This document shows positions 16,946-24,896 of a DNA stretch of 64,000 nt, one piece after another; within the stretch, counting starts at the first letter, position 1, and each line of letters starts with the position of its first letter. Source of the stretch: JBAOHV01 sp964450685 (GTDB taxonomy: Bacteria > Actinomycetota > Acidimicrobiia > Acidimicrobiales > Microtrichaceae). The notes beneath the pieces were generated by a model. It worked only from the letters and a program-made list of their open reading frames with translations, was not told the origin of the DNA and ran no database searches. Location: assembly GCA_964450685.1 (NCBI GenBank), contig CAYVDN010000013.1, forward strand, positions 1-64,000. Reading direction: 5' to 3'. Made by a program: the position numbers and the translations under genes.

Positions 16946-18492
16946 CGATGTTTGCCGAGCAGCGTCGGTATGGTCCTCAGTCCGATCAGCAGGTCACGCC
17001 AGAGCGACCAGTTCTCGATGTAGCGGTTGTCCAGTCGCACCCTGGTCTCGATGCTGGTGTCGCCCCAGTAGCCGTTGACCTGCGCCCAGCCGGTGAGCCC
17101 GACGGGTACCCGGTGCCGGAAGTGGTAGCCGTCGATCTCCTCGCCGAACTGCTCCACGAAGTGGGGTCGTTCGGGCCGGGGGCCGACGAGGGACATGTCG
17201 CCACGCAGCACGTTGAACAGCTGCGGCAGCTCGTCGAGGTGGGATGGACGCAGGAACCGCCCGACCGACGTCACCCGGTCGTCGTTCTTGACCGTCCACT
17301 GGGTGGCCGAGTCGTCGTTGACCTTCATGGTGCGGAACTTGAGGATCTCGAACGGTTGCCCGCCGAGACCGACGCGTACCTGCCGGAAGAAGATCGGACC
17401 ACGGCTGGACAACTTCACTGCCAATGCGCAGCCGAGGAGTATGGGTGAGGTGAGAAGGATGAGTCCGGCTGCCGCGACGATGTCCAACGCCCGCTTGGCC
17501 CGCCAGGAGTTGGAGCTGGCGTCGGTTCGTCGCAGCGGGATGAGCGGCAGGCCTGACACCTCGTGACAGATGTCGTCGGCCGACACTCCCAGCTCGAACA
17601 GCCGCGGCACCGCATAGAACTGTACGGGCAGGTCGTGGCAGCGGCGCACGATCCTGACGAGCTCGGGGTCGTCGGCCGCACCGAACGCCAGGATCACGTG
17701 TTTGACGTGGGTGAGCCGGAGGATCTCGGGGAGGTGCTCGGGTCGGCCGACCACCGGAAGGGGCGCCGCGTCGTCGTAGCGATCGACGAACCCGCACGGA
17801 ACCAGGCCGAACTCCGGGTTGGCCGACAGCGCCTGCGCGATCTCGATGGCAACCGGTCCCGTCCCGATGATGAGGGTGTCGTCCAGGTCGTATCCACGTG
17901 ACCGCGCGCCGCCCACGAGGCGATAGGTGATGATCCGCCCGAGAAGGATCAGCGGAATCGTGGCGACGACGATCCAGACGACCGCCAGCACGTCGATCGT
18001 CCGCCCACTGTTCGTCACATTGTCGATCTGTGCCAGTGAGACGATGACGAGCGTGATCAGAGGGGTCAGACCGACCCTGGCCGCGATGTTGAGCAGACCC
18101 TCGCTCGGAACCACGACGAGCCGACCGCGTCGGGCGGTGGGCCACAACAGGATCATGCCGACGAGTCCGAACAGCACCACCACGCGGGGATTGATCTGCT
18201 GCTCCGGGCTGAGGCTGGCGAGGAGTATCGGAGCGACCATCGCTGCCCCGTCGAGGGCGTGACCGAACAAGCAGAGCAGTCGACCGACAGCCCGTCGTTC
18301 CTGCTGTGGCACTGCGCTGCGCGGCTCACGGATGAGGACAGGTCCGTCGTCGGGACGCCTCAGGTCGATGAGCAGCGGAGCGACCGCCTCGCGCCGCAGC
18401 GCGGGGCGCGCAGCACCACCGCCGTCCTTGTACTGGATCGGGATGACGCGCCCCCCTGCGGTCATCTCGTCAGTCTCGGAATAACGCAACAT
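16942..18492 (-). CDS. Polyprenyl-phosphate sugar-1-phosphate transferase (WbaP/WcaJ/ExoY type)
   Basis: Initiates exopolysaccharide repeat assembly by transferring sugar-1-phosphate from a UDP-sugar to undecaprenyl phosphate. The 516 residues from the chosen ATG hold four to five N-terminal membrane helices, a nucleotide-binding-like cytoplasmic domain (DDTLIIGTGPVAIEIAQAL) and a C-terminal bacterial sugar transferase domain with GPIFFRQVRVG, EILKFRTM, DELPQLFNVLRGDMSLVGPR and GLTGWAQVNGYWGDT. The start is uncertain: ATG 18492 or ATG 18465. A much longer frame to 18855 crosses the divergent promoter and is unlikely. Confidence 0.9.
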   Translation of the reverse strand: MLRYSETDEMTAGGRVIPIQYKDGGGAARPALRREAVAPLLIDLRRPDDGPVLIREPRSAVPQQERRAVGRLLCLFGHALDGAAMVAPILLASLSPEQQINPRVVVLFGLVGMILLWPTARRGRLVVVPSEGLLNIAARVGLTPLITLVIVSLAQIDNVTNSGRTIDVLAVVWIVVATIPLILLGRIITYRLVGGARSRGYDLDDTLIIGTGPVAIEIAQALSANPEFGLVPCGFVDRYDDAAPLPVVGRPEHLPEILRLTHVKHVILAFGAADDPELVRIVRRCHDLPVQFYAVPRLFELGVSADDICHEVSGLPLIPLRRTDASSNSWRAKRALDIVAAAGLILLTSPILLGCALAVKLSSRGPIFFRQVRVGLGGQPFEILKFRTMKVNDDSATQWTVKNDDRVTSVGRFLRPSHLDELPQLFNVLRGDMSLVGPRPERPHFVEQFGEEIDGYHFRHRVPVGLTGWAQVNGYWGDTSIETRVRLDNRYIENWSLWRDLLIGLRTIPTLLGKHR

Positions 18493-18593
18493 CACAGCCC
18501 CAATCCACCGCACGAACCGGCTCCCGCCTGAAAACCGGCCGAGATCCGCCGCCGCGCCCAGCTGAGTCGCCCCTGATCGACCCCGCCGTTCGC

Positions 18594-18629
18594 TCACACC
18601 AGTAAACGTGTGACGGGAGCCACCGTCAA
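18594..18629 (-). promoter_or_regulatory. Promoter of the exopolysaccharide genes with operator-like palindrome
   Basis: On the minus strand a -35 TTGACG (18624-18629) and a -10 TTTACT (18601-18606) are 17 bases apart. The inverted repeat TCACAC-N8-GTGTGA (18594-18613) brackets the -10 box, and another TCACAC half-site lies further up near 18649. This placement fits a repressor site. It lies in the 245-base divergent region between the sugar transferase and the GNAT-like gene. The implied leader is about 100 bases. Confidence 0.45.
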
Positions 18630-18737
18630 GGGTCTGCCGCACGATGTTCACACGAATGCCATGGGCAAAACGCCTTGCGAGGGCGGTTGGACACCCGACG
18701 GTTGCCCGAGAAACGCCGGTGCGACACACTCCAGCCG

Positions 18738-19790
18738 ATGCCGACACCCACCTCCGACAGTGATGGATCGATGTTGACGACCACCGTCGTGTCGGAGCTT
18801 GGCACTCACAGGGACGCCTGGGACTCCCTCGTGGCGTCCCAGCCGCTGCCCTCACCCTTCCTGCGCAGCTGGTGGATCGACAACGCCGCCGCGGGTGAAC
18901 CCGCAGTGATCATCTGCTCTGCCGCCGGAGAGCTCGTCGGTGGTGCCGTATTCGAGGTCGACCGAATCGGCGCCGGGCCCGTGTCGGTCGAGCGGATCCG
19001 CTCCCTCGGACAGGGGGTGCTTGCGCCCGACCACTTGGACCTGATCGCAACGCCCGAGCACCACCTCGCCGTCACCCGGGCGGTCATCGCATGGCTACGA
19101 CGCCGCGGCCAGCGCGTCATCGACCTGGACGGGCTGGCCGCCGACGGAACCCTCGCAGCGATCTTCGCCCCCTACGAAGTCGGGCGAGTGGCGGCTCCGT
19201 ACGCCGACCTGTCGATCGGACCGGAGAAGTACCTGGCGGACCGGCCGGGCAAGGTGCGCAGCACCGTCTCGCGTTCTGCCCGCCGCTTCGAGAAGGCGGG
19301 TGCGCGCACGGAGTTCGTCGGACCCGACGGAGCTGACGCCGCCCTCGACGACCTCGCCCGTCTGCACGATCATCGCTGGGCCGACGGCTCGCCCTTCCTC
19401 AAGGGTTGGGAACGTTGCCGAGCTGCACTCTCGGCGGGTGTGCAGACCGGTGACGTGACGCTGGCTGTGCTTCGTGACGAGCACGGCGCCTCAGTCGCGG
19501 TGGAGGTGGACCTGGTTCTCTCCGGGCGCGTCGGGTTCTACCAGGCCGGACGCCGCACGGATCGTGAGTGGCGTGGCTGTGGTTCCGTGCTGCGCGCCGA
19601 TGTAATCCGTGCGTCCGTCGAGGCTGGCGCTGGCGAGTACGACCTGCTGCGCGGTGACGAGCCCTACAAGGCCGACTGGGCTACTGACCGGCGTGAAGTC
19701 GTGCACTGCGTGATGAACAAGGGTCCACTGGCCGCCCTCGCCACCCGTGCCCGGGCACGCAAGCACGACAGGGCGCGCCCGAACCCCTGA
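18738..19790 (+). CDS. GNAT-fold acyltransferase (CelD/BcsL-type)
   Basis: A 350-residue cytoplasmic protein resembling the acetyltransferase domain of cellulose-biosynthesis CelD/BcsL and FemAB-like proteins, frequent in polysaccharide clusters. Supporting segments are PLPSPFLRSWW at the N-terminus, the basic KVRSTVSRSARRFEKAG helix in the middle, and the C-terminal acyl-CoA-fold part with VGFYQAGRRTDREWRGCGSVLRADVI and YDLLRGDEPYKADW. It probably acylates a sugar or nucleotide-sugar for the adjacent exopolysaccharide locus; the substrate is inferred. ATG 18738 was chosen over an in-frame ATG at 18675 because similarity begins after it. It is divergent from the sugar transferase. Confidence 0.75.
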   Translation: MPTPTSDSDGSMLTTTVVSELGTHRDAWDSLVASQPLPSPFLRSWWIDNAAAGEPAVIICSAAGELVGGAVFEVDRIGAGPVSVERIRSLGQGVLAPDHLDLIATPEHHLAVTRAVIAWLRRRGQRVIDLDGLAADGTLAAIFAPYEVGRVAAPYADLSIGPEKYLADRPGKVRSTVSRSARRFEKAGARTEFVGPDGADAALDDLARLHDHRWADGSPFLKGWERCRAALSAGVQTGDVTLAVLRDEHGASVAVEVDLVLSGRVGFYQAGRRTDREWRGCGSVLRADVIRASVEAGAGEYDLLRGDEPYKADWATDRREVVHCVMNKGPLAALATRARARKHDRARPNP

Positions 19791-19850
19791 CCACCTGAAC
19801 CACGCATCGCCCGAACCGCTCATCGCCCGAACCACTCAGCAGCGCACCGC

Positions 19851-21317
19851 TCAGCCGCGCACCTTGGCGATCAGGTCGGTCACCTCGCCACGAGCCCCGC
19901 GACTGAGACCGACAGCGACAAGTCCGCCGAGCCCACCGGCCAGCACGATCATCACCAGCGAGACGAATCCGCCGTCTGTCGACAACCTCACCGGCAACGC
20001 GGTGATGAGCACACCTGCTGTGACCGTGAGACCAGGGACGAGCGCTGCGAGGACGCTGCGCGTGGACGCATCCACGATGTTGTCGACCACGATCTGGCGG
20101 ATGACCGTGAACACCGCGGCGACGACCAGGTGGACCACGGCCACCCAGACCACGCCGTGCGGCGCGGCGAACCACATCGCGACGAGCATCACCGGCACCA
20201 TCACCGCGTTGATCCTGACCATCACCCCGGGACGCCCGATGGCGAAGAGCAGGTCGCCCGTAGCGAAGCCCAGGCCCGCGAAGCAGCCGGCGATCGAGAG
20301 CACCTCCATCGTCGACGTCGCCACCTCGGCGGTCGTGCCGTCGAGGCCGTACATGAGTCCGATCGCGTCACGTGCGACGAGGGCCAAACCCACCCCGACC
20401 GGCAGCGAGAACAGCGCCACGAGCCTCAACGCCTTGTAGAGGGCGTCGCGCATCTCGATCTTCCCCTCGGCCCGGATGCGCGAGTACATCGGGAAGAGCA
20501 CCGCCGACATGGCGTTCAGCTGCGCCCCCAGCACGAACTCCGGCAGCCTGAACGCCTGGTAGTACTGCGGGTACTGGTCGGGGCGCCTGTTGCCGACGAC
20601 GACGTAGTCACCGTTGAGCGACAGCACTCCGAGCAGTCGGGAACCGGCCATGCGCCACGCGTACGCGAACAGCTCCTTGGCGATGGTCAGGTCCCACGAG
20701 AAGTTCGGACGGAACCGCATGAAGAACCACGTCAAGGTCATCCAGGCGAAGTAGGCGCCCAGAAGGCCTATCAGCACGGCCCACGCCCCGAACCCCGCCA
20801 GAGCCAGGGAGATCGTCAGCACGAAGCGCGTCATGTCCCTGATGACCTCGACGACGGCTCTCGACCTGAAGTCCATCGACCGGACGAAGAGCGACCAAGG
20901 GATGGCGGTGCATCCCGACATGACCACGACCACGGCGAGGAGCCTGAACACCGTCGTGTAGCCGGGCAACTTGAAATAGGCGGTCACGACCGGCGCCAGC
21001 AGCAGGGTGACGGACGCCAGGACGACAGTTATGCCCAGCGTCGCGGTGAACGCGACCTGCACGCGGCGGGTGATCCCCTCCTCCTGCTCGTAGACCAGAG
21101 CTGCGCCCAGGCCCATGTCGAGCGCGTTGTCCAGGTAGTAGGTCAGCACCATGAGTGTGACCATCACGGCGTACTCGGTGGGTTCGAGCACGCGGGCGAG
21201 CACCGCGGCGAGCACCAGCGCCGACACGTAGCGGGTGGCAACCCCGACGTTCGCCCAGAGGAAGCCTCGTGATGCTGCAGTCCCGACGGACTGCCCGCTC
21301 GAGTCCGACGCGCCCAT
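19851..21317 (-). CDS. Wzx-like polysaccharide flippase
   Basis: A 488-residue MATE/MOP-superfamily membrane protein with 12-14 predicted helices that would flip lipid-linked sugar units across the membrane. The N-terminus GFLWANVGVATRYVSALVLA and the MSAVLFPMYSRI segment are characteristic of the PST/Wzx group (WzxC-like). It starts 3 bases after the Wzz-like gene stop, so the two form one transcript. Confidence 0.9.
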   Translation of the reverse strand: MGASDSSGQSVGTAASRGFLWANVGVATRYVSALVLAAVLARVLEPTEYAVMVTLMVLTYYLDNALDMGLGAALVYEQEEGITRRVQVAFTATLGITVVLASVTLLLAPVVTAYFKLPGYTTVFRLLAVVVVMSGCTAIPWSLFVRSMDFRSRAVVEVIRDMTRFVLTISLALAGFGAWAVLIGLLGAYFAWMTLTWFFMRFRPNFSWDLTIAKELFAYAWRMAGSRLLGVLSLNGDYVVVGNRRPDQYPQYYQAFRLPEFVLGAQLNAMSAVLFPMYSRIRAEGKIEMRDALYKALRLVALFSLPVGVGLALVARDAIGLMYGLDGTTAEVATSTMEVLSIAGCFAGLGFATGDLLFAIGRPGVMVRINAVMVPVMLVAMWFAAPHGVVWVAVVHLVVAAVFTVIRQIVVDNIVDASTRSVLAALVPGLTVTAGVLITALPVRLSTDGGFVSLVMIVLAGGLGGLVAVGLSRGARGEVTDLIAKVRG

Positions 21318-21320
21318 ACC

Positions 21321-22667
21321 TCAGCGACGCAGGACGATCACACCGGATGCACCGGTGCTGAAGGACCGCAGCGCGTCACCGGCGGATCGGGCGTCGTTTA
21401 GAGGGGTCTCCCCCTCGGTGACGACCATCAGGGTCGCATCGGCGAGCGAGAGGAGCTGCGACGTGGGGACGGGACCGGGCAGTCGCGGCCCGTTGACGAC
21501 GATCACGTAGCGACCGGCGAGCCCCTCGAGCACACGGTGGAACGTCGAGCGCATCCGCAGAACGTTGCGGCTCGTGTCGACTCCGGCTGGCAGGAACCGA
21601 ACCATGCCGTCAGGAGCGCGCAGGTCCTGGACCGACGGGGGCAACTGGTCTCCGTTGACCGACAGCAGCGCCGCTTCGGGTTCCAGGTGTCCTGCCAGGC
21701 ACTCTGCCAGGCCGGCGACGTCGTGGGTGCGCAGCAACCCGGTGAGCACGCCCTGGTCCAGGTCGGCGTCGATGAGCGCAACGGGCTGTCCGAAGCTGCG
21801 CGCGATCGTGCACGCCAGGGCGAGCGACAGCTCGGCACGCTCGACTCCCGCGCCTGAACCGACGAGGACGAGCCGGTGCACCGGTTCGTTCAGGCTCAGT
21901 CGTTCGACTGCTGCCACGACCCCCGAGACGGAGTCCTGCGGGTTGGCTCCCCTGGCTCCCAGCGCCGGCACCTTCGCCAGGATCGGCAGGTCGAGTGCAT
22001 CGGTGATGTCCTGGGCGGACTCGACGACCGGCCGGCGCAGGTTCAGCACCAGGAAGGTCAGGAACGGAACGAGTCCACCGAGCAGGGCCCCGAACAGAAC
22101 GGCGAACCACACGGGGAAACTCGCCGTGCTCTGCAGCGGTCGGCTGAACAGCTCCTGGAAGATCGGGCCCTGGATCCGCTGCTCGACCGGGATGTCGCTC
22201 TGCGCGTCGTTGAACACCGAGTAGAGGGCGGGAATCACCTGGGCGGAGACCTGCTCGGAGACCTCCTTGTCGGGGTTGGTGACGATGATGTCCATGAACG
22301 GCGACTCGGGCGACCGGTCGGTGCTGATCATGGCGCTGATCTGGTCGATCGACTGGGGCAGGTCGCCGCGCTCCTTCACCGCCGCGGCCAGACCCTTGGA
22401 CTTGACGATCGACTCGAGCGCCCGGTTCAGGACCTCGCTGTCGGTCGGGTTGGTGCCGGACACGGCGATGATCGAGCGGGTCGTCTTGTACTGAGGCGGA
22501 TTGACCGCTGCGAGCGCTCCGGCAAGGGCCGCGACGAGCACCGAGCAGAGGACGACGACCATGACCTGTCGCCGGCTGAGGCGCGCCGAACGGCGCATCT
22601 CGGTTGCCGGAACAGGTTCGGGCACGTGTGTGGCAACCGCATTCGGCGATGTGCGCATCGGGGTCAT
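21321..22667 (-). CDS. Wzz/BY-kinase-like chain-length protein with degenerate P-loop
   Basis: Polysaccharide co-polymerase, predicted to set chain length in the Wzy pathway. The 448 residues are: membrane helix (about 34-55), extracellular Wzz domain (about 56-182), second helix (about 184-208), then a cytoplasmic MinD/BY-kinase-like domain. Where active kinases carry a Walker A of GxxGxGKST type, this has VLVGSGAGVERAE with no Lys. A Walker-A'-like VALIDADLDQG is kept, and no Tyr cluster is present at the C-terminus. It is likely structural rather than a kinase. ATG 22667 is the start; an ATG at 22658 is also possible. Confidence 0.85.
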   Translation of the reverse strand: MTPMRTSPNAVATHVPEPVPATEMRRSARLSRRQVMVVVLCSVLVAALAGALAAVNPPQYKTTRSIIAVSGTNPTDSEVLNRALESIVKSKGLAAAVKERGDLPQSIDQISAMISTDRSPESPFMDIIVTNPDKEVSEQVSAQVIPALYSVFNDAQSDIPVEQRIQGPIFQELFSRPLQSTASFPVWFAVLFGALLGGLVPFLTFLVLNLRRPVVESAQDITDALDLPILAKVPALGARGANPQDSVSGVVAAVERLSLNEPVHRLVLVGSGAGVERAELSLALACTIARSFGQPVALIDADLDQGVLTGLLRTHDVAGLAECLAGHLEPEAALLSVNGDQLPPSVQDLRAPDGMVRFLPAGVDTSRNVLRMRSTFHRVLEGLAGRYVIVVNGPRLPGPVPTSQLLSLADATLMVVTEGETPLNDARSAGDALRSFSTGASGVIVLRR

Positions 22668-22744
22668 GTGGACCGCTCGTCTCCTTCTCGGGCCAGCTGG
22701 ACCACCCGCTGCTGCCCTTCCCTTCGGCCATCGGCCGACGTCGC

Positions 22745-22750
22745 AGTGTA
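22745..22750 (-). promoter_or_regulatory. Probable -10 box of the Wzz-like/flippase transcript
   Basis: TACACT on the minus strand about 78 bases before the Wzz-like start; only a weak -35 candidate is seen. The 200-base gap also holds the divergent bS22 promoter. Confidence 0.4.
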
Positions 22751-22828
22751 CCGGCCGCTCCGCGCCGAAAGAATCCGGCTGGGACTCTGCTCATACCGAC
22801 GACAGCCGATCGCGAGAAGCTGCTCGTC

Positions 22829-22858
22829 TTGAGTCTGGCACCGGCCGCGCCGTAGAGT
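22829..22858 (+). promoter_or_regulatory. Promoter of the bS22 gene
   Basis: TTGAGT (22829-22834) and TAGAGT (22853-22858), 18 bases apart. The ATG follows 10 bases after the -10, so the leader is nearly absent. Confidence 0.6.
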
Positions 22859-22868
22859 CCGCATCGCC

Positions 22869-22970
22869 ATGGGCTCACTCATCAAGAAGCGCCGTAAGCG
22901 CATGCGGAAGAAGAAGCACAAGAAGCTGCTGAGGCGTACGCGCCACCAGCGCCGAGCACGCGGCAAGTAG
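22869..22970 (+). CDS. 30S ribosomal protein bS22 (AURKAIP1/COX24-like), 33 residues
   Basis: A 33-residue, extremely basic peptide starting MGSLIKKRRKRMRKKKHKKL and ending RTRHQRRARGK. This is the small protein found on mycobacterial 30S subunits as bS22 and annotated elsewhere as AURKAIP1/COX24 domain protein. It contacts 16S rRNA near the decoding region in known structures. It is too short for most gene callers. It has its own promoter, and its stop lies 3 bases from the ispE stop in convergent orientation. Confidence 0.93.
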   Translation: MGSLIKKRRKRMRKKKHKKLLRRTRHQRRARGK

Positions 22971-22973
22971 GCC

Positions 22974-23684
22974 CTAGAACGCCTCGGTCGTGCGGGCCAC
23001 GACGTGGCCTTCACCCTCGAACGCTCCTTCGACGAACCAGGTCGAACCGCTTCCCGCCAGCCGGGGCCGTTGCTCTGTGAGAGCCGCGAAGCGATCCCGG
23101 TGCTCGGCAAGTTCGGGGTATTCGGCCAGGGCAGCTGCTTCGAGATCGTTGCCGTTGTCACCCTCGGGTCCTCCCAGCGCATCCCAGCGCCGGTAGACCG
23201 CCGGAGTCGAGCAGTGCAGCGGTGGGGTGAACAGCGTGAACGTCCGCTCCCTGAACGGCAGCGGTTCGATCCTCTCCCCGATCCCCTGGACGCGTGACCG
23301 TCCTCCCCTCAGGCAGAAGGCGACGTCCGCCCCCAGCCCCACCGCTCGGAGCGGGTCCATCTGACCCGCCCAGCGAAGGATCGCTGCTGCATCGGAACTG
23401 CCTCCGCCCAGTCCGGCACCGGCAGGGACCCGCTTGTGCAACCGCACTCCGACGCGGCGCTCGGCCAGGGCCAGCGCCCGCACGACCAGGTCGTCGTCCG
23501 GCGCGGGTGACTCGACGTTGTCGCGCACCACGGTCACCCCGTCTCCGGCCGGGTCGACCTCGAGAAGGTCGCCGAAGTCGAGCGACACCATCTCGGCATC
23601 GATCAGGTGGTAGCCGTCGTCACGCACTCCGGTGACGCGCAGCGAGATGGTCAGCTTCGCCGGCGCGAACAGGTCTGTTCCCAC
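22974..23684 (-). CDS. ispE: 4-diphosphocytidyl-2-C-methyl-D-erythritol kinase
   Basis: GHMP-family kinase of the MEP isoprenoid pathway, phosphorylating CDP-methylerythritol. From the GTG at 23684 the protein is 236 residues, short for a family of about 280-310. It keeps the N-terminal LFAPAKLTISLRVTG and the ATP loop PAGAGLGGGSSDAAAIL. The region between that loop and LGADVAFCLRGG is about 20 residues shorter than usual, and the C-terminal LAGSGSTWFV is present. The GTG lies 10 bases after the rsmA stop. The rsmA-ispE order is conserved in actinobacteria. Confidence 0.93.
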   Translation of the reverse strand: MGTDLFAPAKLTISLRVTGVRDDGYHLIDAEMVSLDFGDLLEVDPAGDGVTVVRDNVESPAPDDDLVVRALALAERRVGVRLHKRVPAGAGLGGGSSDAAAILRWAGQMDPLRAVGLGADVAFCLRGGRSRVQGIGERIEPLPFRERTFTLFTPPLHCSTPAVYRRWDALGGPEGDNGNDLEAAALAEYPELAEHRDRFAALTEQRPRLAGSGSTWFVEGAFEGEGHVVARTTEAF

Positions 23685-23694
23685 GGGCGGCAGA

Positions 23695-24531
23695 CTAACG
23701 CTGCCGAGCCGCCTGCAGATCGGCCCAGTCCCGCACCGAGAGCTGCTCGGGTCGCAGGCGGGGGTCGATCCCTGCCGTCTCGAACGCTTCGGCGGGCACG
23801 ACCGAGCCGATTGTCGAACGCAGCATCTTGCGGCGCTGGCGGTACGCGGTGGCAGCAAGATCGATGACTGCCGCTCCGTCCACGTCCTCACGCGGAGGTG
23901 GTCGGCGGGTGATGCCGACCACCGCCGAGGTCACCCGCGGCCGCGGGACGAACACGTCGGGATCGACCGTCGCCAGGATCTCTGCGTGTGCCCACCACGC
24001 GACTCTGATCGAGGGGATACCGACCGTGCGACCACCGGGGCCGGCGACCAGGCGTTCAGCCACCTCCTGCTGGACCATGATCACCGCTCTTTCCACCTGC
24101 GGTGCCCCTTCGAGCACCGACATGAGGATCGGAACCGCGACGTTGTATGGCAGGTTCGCCGCCATCACCCACTGGGCCCCGCCGTCGTCATCACCTTGCG
24201 CGAGAAGCTCGGACCAGTCCAGGCCGAGCGCGTCCGCCTCCACGACCCTCACCCGGTCCGCCGCACGTGAACTGAGGACCCCTCGGAGCACCGGGAGCAG
24301 CTGACGGTCCTTCTCGACGGCCAGTACATCCGCTCCTGTCGCTGCCAACGCCAGAGTCAGCGAACCGAGGCCCGGACCGATCTCGAGCACCCTGTCTCCG
24401 ACGCCCACCTGCGCCAGGCTGGCGATCCGCTCGACGGTTCCGGGGTCGACCACGAAGTTCTGGCCCAGGGACCGTCTGGCATCGAGGCCGTGGGACTCGA
24501 GCAGCTGGGTGGCCTCACGGGCGTCGAGCAT
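23695..24531 (-). CDS. rsmA: 16S rRNA dimethyladenosine transferase
   Basis: Dimethylates two adjacent adenines in the 3' hairpin of 16S rRNA (A1518/A1519 in E. coli numbering). The 278 residues contain RRSLGQNFVVDPGTVERI, motif I VLEIGPGLGSLTLALA and the catalytic motif IV NLPYNVAVPIL. The ATG at 24531 lies 1 base after the upstream stop (TGAGATG arrangement), so it is coupled to the small membrane-protein gene. It is also known as ksgA. Confidence 0.97.
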   Translation of the reverse strand: MLDAREATQLLESHGLDARRSLGQNFVVDPGTVERIASLAQVGVGDRVLEIGPGLGSLTLALAATGADVLAVEKDRQLLPVLRGVLSSRAADRVRVVEADALGLDWSELLAQGDDDGGAQWVMAANLPYNVAVPILMSVLEGAPQVERAVIMVQQEVAERLVAGPGGRTVGIPSIRVAWWAHAEILATVDPDVFVPRPRVTSAVVGITRRPPPREDVDGAAVIDLAATAYRQRRKMLRSTIGSVVPAEAFETAGIDPRLRPEQLSVRDWADLQAARQR

Positions 24532-24532
24532 C

Positions 24533-24874
24533 TCAGTCCCCGCCCGCGGACGACGACGTGGTGCTGCGTGGACGGGTGGTGGTCGTAGGCGGCAGCGTCG
24601 TGACGGTGACCACCGGGCGCCGGTCCGAGTAGCGACTCGACTGCTTCGGATACCAGTCAGGGGCGAGCACGATCGACGTCGTGGTCGTCTCTTCGACGGT
24701 GTCGGACCCGCTCGTGGTCGTGGATGACTCGACCGTGGGGCTCGACGCGTCCCCGCTCGGCGATTCCCCGTCTCCGCCCACACAGGTCCGCAGGCCCAGA
24801 ACTGCCAACGCCAGCAGCGTCGCTGCGATCCCAGCCATGATCCGCGGTGGCGGCAGATGCCACGTGTCGACCAT
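24533..24874 (-). CDS. Small single-pass membrane protein of unknown function
   Basis: Not recognised. 113 residues from ATG 24874: a short N-terminus, one hydrophobic helix (about 12-28; AGIAATLLALAVLGL), then a long Ser/Thr/Pro-rich extracytoplasmic tail with runs such as TTTTS and TTTTRP. The tail looks like a flexible linker or glycosylated stalk. It lies between tatD and rsmA, the place where many actinobacteria carry rpfB; no transglycosylase or G5 domain is present. The start could also be the adjacent upstream GTG. Confidence 0.7.
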   Translation of the reverse strand: MVDTWHLPPPRIMAGIAATLLALAVLGLRTCVGGDGESPSGDASSPTVESSTTTSGSDTVEETTTTSIVLAPDWYPKQSSRYSDRRPVVTVTTLPPTTTTRPRSTTSSSAGGD

Positions 24875-24896
24875 CACCGACGTCCCGGCGCGCTGA

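Noticed and set aside
18492..18855. N-terminal extension of the sugar transferase to 18855
   Set aside because: The extra 121 residues are Arg/Ser/Cys-rich, cross the promoter and overlap the divergent GNAT-like gene start.
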